64,000 bases of DNA from Paramecium octaurelia. Taxonomy: Eukaryota > Ciliophora > Oligohymenophorea > Peniculida > Parameciidae. The position numbers were made by a program, and so were the translations under genes. Shown here piece after piece: positions 60,088 to 64,000 of this stretch. Where the stretch lies: positions 512,567-576,566 of the forward strand of contig CAJJDP010000038.1 of NCBI GenBank assembly GCA_905182995.1, given 5' to 3'. The notes below the pieces were generated by a model that saw nothing but the letters and a program-made list of their open reading frames with translations, was not told the DNA's origin and searched no databases. The first letter of the stretch is position 1, and every line of letters starts with the position of its first letter.

Positions 60088-60368
60088 TCAACACAATTTA
60101 TAAAATTCAGAATAAGGATGAGGTTTTGAGTTCAAGTAATTTTTGATTTCTTGAGGAGGATATAATCCATAAACAACAGCTCTATTGTATCTAATAATTC
60201 ATGAATTCGACATTACCTTTCTTCTCTAGTCATACCAGAATAAGGACCATATTTTGAATCCCAATCAAATTCATCAATTAATACAGAAATTTATCTTAAG
60301 GAGGGTTATTTTTCAGGAACACTTTATTTTAATTCTTGAAAAGTACAAGTTCTAGAATCGCAGTTCAT
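60088..60368 (-). CDS. POLD4: DNA polymerase delta subunit 4 (POLD4/p12), 84 aa, copy 1
   Basis: A 26-nt intron (60191-60216) leaves 85 codons. The C-terminal POLD4 signature is clear: DEFDWDSKYGPYSGMTREER followed by YNRAVVYGLYPPQEIKNYL, matching the family pattern L-x-x-FD-x-x-x-x-YGP-x-x-G-x-x-R-x-x-R...GL-x-PP. POLD4 is the small accessory subunit of replicative DNA polymerase delta. The N-terminal PCNA-binding KRR motif is not evident. Length is shorter than human p12 (107 aa). Confidence 0.82.
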
Positions 60369-61425
60369 TTATTAAATAAATTTATTAATAAATTTTAATT
60401 AAAGAATAGCAAAATTTTTTTCAACTCTTTAATTTAGAAGTTGTTTGAAGAAAATCAAACTTAAGTAAATTATTTGAAATCGTTAAAAATTACCTAGGAA
60501 GGCAAGTAAAATATTAAAAATCCAAATAACTCAAAAATTTATCATCTTTCAAAGAGATACAAATTTAGTTATTAGAAAAGAATTTATGAGGAAATCTAAA
60601 GTAATTCAATAATAATATATCATAGCTTCTAAATGAATATTAATTTATAATTTGATCAATAAGAATTATGAAAATTAAACATGTAAATCCTGTTTCAATT
60701 ACTTTTCATTATTTGATGTTGGATAAAATATTATATTTAATTACCATATCATAAAATTTAAATATTGCTTTTTTAGGATATATAATAATGCCCTTAATTA
60801 GCTTTTAAACTTATTAAGTTTATGTCGGATTCTTAATATTTAGATATAACCTTTCACTTAAGAAGTGATGAATTATTCAGATGAACAAAGAGTTCTATAA
60901 AATATAAAACTAATCAATTTTATAATTCAGAATAGAGGTTCAAAATAAGAAATATATCTCTTAAATTAGTTGAACATAATTAATCAATACAATTATTATT
61001 GATAGAAATTAGATTTGAAAATAAAATGGTTTTTTAAATTGTGTTAATGTGAACACTGAAGTTCAAACCTTTAGTTTTCAATAATCATTACAAATTTACC
61101 TAATCATGAAAAAATTACAGATTTTCATCCCAAGATTAAATCTCATTTGGCAAATGGTTATTTTAACCCACAAAAATGTTAAACCTATAATCTATATCTG
61201 CAGTATGAATATTGAAAACTTTTTCTAAATTTGATGATGTTAAAAGAACAAGCTCATTTCTATAAAACGAAATTATTTATATCTTCATATCTATCAATAA
61301 GTTTACTGAAAATGAAATATCTCTTTCTCAAGCATTATTGATTTTCTACTTACAATAATACAATAATTATTATAAATATTTAGTTATGTAAACATTAACA
61401 ATTAACTATAAAAATTTATATAATT
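60369..61425. other. AT-rich non-coding DNA inside the repeat
   Basis: About 1.06 kb upstream of POLD4 copy 1. No coding frame, intron signals or RNA gene seen; the same DNA recurs at 61766-62822. Confidence 0.45.
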
Positions 61426-61426
61426 N
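61426..61426. other. Unknown base (N), scaffold joint
   Basis: The only N in the window lies exactly between the two copies of the direct repeat. Confidence 0.95.
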
Positions 61427-62822
61427 CAGATTGCTTGTTTGAATAAAGTATTAATAATTAATTTTCATTATCACGCTTTGTTTTTCAACACAATTTATAA
61501 AATTCAGAATAAGGATGAGGTTTTGAGTTCAAGTAATTTTTGATTTCTTGAGGAGGATATAATCCATAAACAACAGCTCTATTGTATCTAATAATTCATG
61601 AATTCGACATTACCTTTCTTCTCTAGTCATACCAGAATAAGGACCATATTTTGAATCCCAATCAAATTCATCAATTAATACAGAAATTTATCTTAAGGAG
61701 GGTTATTTTTCAGGAACACTTTATTTTAATTCTTGAAAAGTACAAGTTCTAGAATCGCAGTTCATTTATTAAATAAATTTATTAATAAATTTTAATTAAA
61801 GAATAGCAAAATTTTTTTCAACTCTTTAATTTAGAAGTTGTTTGAAGAAAATCAAACTTAAGTAAATTATTTGAAATCGTTAAAAATTACCTAGGAAGGC
61901 AAGTAAAATATTAAAAATCCAAATAACTCAAAAATTTATCATCTTTCAAAGAGATACAAATTTAGTTATTAGAAAAGAATTTATGAGGAAATCTAAAGTA
62001 ATTCAATAATAATATATCATAGCTTCTAAATGAATATTAATTTATAATTTGATCAATAAGAATTATGAAAATTAAACATGTAAATCCTGTTTCAATTACT
62101 TTTCATTATTTGATGTTGGATAAAATATTATATTTAATTACCATATCATAAAATTTAAATATTGCTTTTTTAGGATATATAATAATGCCCTTAATTAGCT
62201 TTTAAACTTATTAAGTTTATGTCGGATTCTTAATATTTAGATATAACCTTTCACTTAAGAAGTGATGAATTATTCAGATGAACAAAGAGTTCTATAAAAT
62301 ATAAAACTAATCAATTTTATAATTCAGAATAGAGGTTCAAAATAAGAAATATATCTCTTAAATTAGTTGAACATAATTAATCAATACAATTATTATTGAT
62401 AGAAATTAGATTTGAAAATAAAATGGTTTTTTAAATTGTGTTAATGTGAACACTGAAGTTCAAACCTTTAGTTTTCAATAATCATTACAAATTTACCTAA
62501 TCATGAAAAAATTACAGATTTTCATCCCAAGATTAAATCTCATTTGGCAAATGGTTATTTTAACCCACAAAAATGTTAAACCTATAATCTATATCTGCAG
62601 TATGAATATTGAAAACTTTTTCTAAATTTGATGATGTTAAAAGAACAAGCTCATTTCTATAAAACGAAATTATTTATATCTTCATATCTATCAATAAGTT
62701 TACTGAAAATGAAATATCTCTTTCTCAAGCATTATTGATTTTCTACTTACAATAATACAATAATTATTATAAATATTTAGTTATGTAAACATTAACAATT
62801 AACTATAAAAATTTATATAATT
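61427..62822. repeat. Second copy of the 1,396-bp direct repeat
   Basis: Starts CAGATTGCTTG as at 60030 and ends in the same AT-rich tail before unique DNA resumes at 62823. Offset to the first copy is 1,397 bp including the N. Confidence 0.85.
61485..61765 (-). CDS. POLD4: POLD4 copy 2 (identical to copy 1)
   Basis: Same gene as at 60088-60368, shifted by 1,397 bp, with the intron at 61588-61613. No difference was seen. It probably represents one genomic gene counted twice by assembly. Confidence 0.75.
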
Positions 62823-63256
62823 CATTTTGTATAGCTTTTAAATAAAGATCAATTTTGTTTCGCGATTAAATTATTCAAAGATTTTTATAATATAAATGAT
62901 ACGTTTTGTTCTACATTTATTAATAGTAATAAATCTTATTACAATTCTTGTAAGTTTTCCAATATCAAACAACTGTTAAAATTCCTTTCAAAATAAGAGC
63001 TACAAAATTGGATTTTAACATATTCTTACGATCAATTTCAACTTAAGAATAATATTAATAAATACTATTTTAAAAAATTAAGCGATTTTAAATTGGCAAT
63101 TTGAACTCGGAAAGAAGGTCGTTGTAACAATTATCATAAGGTAGAATCTTTTATATTATTTTAACATCCCATAAAAGGATGGAGTTATCATTACTTCTAA
63201 AGGCTAAAGTAGTACCATCAGGAGAGTAGCAAATTGAATTAATACAATTTGAATGA
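62823..63256 (-). other. Non-coding DNA and remnant of a final WD40 repeat
   Basis: The part from about 63140 to 63256 still encodes a WD40 blade (SICYSPDGTTL-type core and ILLWDV) in a frame shifted from the gene to its right; the rest, 62823-63140, is AT-rich without clear coding. Confidence 0.5.
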
Positions 63257-63770
63257 TCATTTAATTTGACTTTTTATTATCCTGACATCCCATAAAAGGA
63301 TAGATTTATCATAACTACCAGATACTAATGTAGTACCATCAGGAGAGTAACAAATTGAATTAACTTTCCTTGAATGACCATCTAATTTGGCTTTTTATTA
63401 TCCTGTCTTAACATCCCATAAACGGATAGACTTATCTGCACTACCAGATGCTAATGTAGTACTATCAGGAGAGTAACAAATTAAATTAACATAATGTGAA
63501 TGACCATCTAGTTTGGCTTTTTATTATCCTGTCTTAACATCCCATAAACGGATAGATTTATCATAACTACCAGATGCTAATGTAGTACCATCAGGAGAGT
63601 AACAAATTGAATTAACATAATTAGAATGACCATTTAATTGGGCTTTTTATTATCCTGTCTTAACATCCCATAAACGGATTTTTTAATAACTACCAGATGC
63701 TAATGTAGTACCATCAGGAGAGAAACAAACAGACCAAACTTAATCTGAATGACCATCTAATTTATTTAAC
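63160..63770 (-). repeat. Near-identical WD40 coding repeats, about 126-bp period
   Basis: The strings CATCCCATAAACGGAT and ACTACCAGATGCTAATGTAG recur about every 126 bp across 63160-63770. The repeats differ by only a few bases, so they have expanded or been homogenised recently. Confidence 0.85.
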
Positions 63771-64000
63771 TCATGTATTTTGATGTTTTTCCATTTACAA
63801 TTGAACAATTAAGCTTAATTCAAGTTGATTCCACTTATATCCACATTATCAAATTCTGATTCATTAAAATTGCATCTTACAAAATTTCCACCAACCAAAG
63901 AAGTATCTCTAATCCTTATATTCTCAAAGCTTTATTCTCTCAAATCCACTTTCATTTCTACTAATAAATTGAGTGCATTCGATCCGCTTTAGATAAATCT
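63257..64000 (-). CDS. 3' part of a pentapeptide + WD40-repeat protein (5' end beyond the window)
   Basis: Reads leftward from the right edge. It begins with pentapeptide-like repeats (VDLREQSFENIRIRDTSLVG, FVRCNFNESEFDNVDISG), then WD40 blades of 42 residues whose core SICYSPDGTTLASGSYDKS is almost identical from blade to blade at DNA level. The frame ends at TGA 63257-63259 because a 5-bp deletion (TCTTA missing in CCTG...ACATC, near 63284) breaks the following blade. Pentapeptide/WD40 fusions are common in Paramecium; they presumably bind proteins, with no enzyme domain seen here. Confidence 0.82.

Larger units (their letters stand above)
60030..61425. repeat. First copy of a perfect 1,396-bp direct repeat
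   Basis: The block from 60030 to 61425 reappears base for base, as far as I could compare, at 61427-62822. A single N at 61426 joins the two. It contains one POLD4 gene and about 1 kb of non-coding AT-rich DNA. An N between exact repeats is the mark of an unmerged contig overlap. Confidence 0.85.

Overview
The window looks like macronuclear DNA of a Paramecium (aurelia-type ciliate). The DNA is about 70% A+T. Genes read through only when TAA and TAG are read as glutamine and TGA is the sole stop. About 70 GT-AG introns of 20-32 nt interrupt them. Several products are typical of Paramecium: trichocyst matrix proteins, SF-assemblin, H-type lectin, and a pentapeptide/WD40 protein. Standard-code ORF calling breaks nearly every gene here. 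I rebuilt the models by hand with the ciliate code and tiny introns. In most models the exon lengths sum to a multiple of three and both splice sites are visible.

Layout. 1-2.7 kb: end of an unknown gene, a small ORF, a seven-helix membrane protein and a thioesterase. 2.7-10.1 kb: galactokinase-like kinase, two tandem trichocyst matrix proteins, a degenerate kinesin-like protein and SF-assemblin. 10-19.6 kb: unknown coiled-coil genes, a small Cys-rich secreted protein, a Cys-rich single-pass membrane protein and a stomatin. 19.9-31.8 kb: MAP kinase (TEY), enoyl-CoA hydratase, TPR and MORN proteins in a divergent pair, SCP-type phosphatase, a third trichocyst matrix protein, importin-alpha and SSNA1/DIP13. 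32.5-45.2 kb: a Cache-type membrane sensor, Atg8, UTP4, H-type lectin, plasma-membrane Ca2+-ATPase, SulP transporter and a cystatin-like protein. 45.2-47.5 kb: an unusually long gene-poor stretch. 47.5-58.8 kb: two small genes, beta-NAC/BTF3, LIS1, a giant EF-hand protein, a possible Rad9-like clamp, ribosomal protein eL37, glutamine synthetase and a coiled-coil gene. 59-64 kb: a doubtful coiled-coil gene, POLD4 present twice in a perfect 1,396-bp direct repeat separated by one N, and the 3' part of a pentapeptide/WD40 gene that runs off the right edge.

Several genes belong to the cytoskeleton, cilia and secretion (SF-assemblin, SSNA1, LIS1, kinesin-like, trichocyst proteins, Ca2+-ATPase, EF-hand proteins). 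They are not arranged as an operon; each appears to be its own transcription unit. Spacing is extreme: two divergent start-codon pairs lie 19 and 26 bp apart, one tandem pair overlaps by 4 bp, and one convergent pair is 18 bp apart.

Sequence quality matters. Five probable single-base deficits (two in glutamine synthetase, one in Atg8, two in the EF-hand gene) each shift the frame by -1 inside conserved protein, and most sit at short homopolymers. The N-joined duplication also points to draft-assembly error. I saw no tRNA, rRNA, CRISPR array or transposon. No wholly new system is evident; the strongest leads are the pseudo-motor kinesin, the multi-module EF-hand protein and the very short shared promoters.
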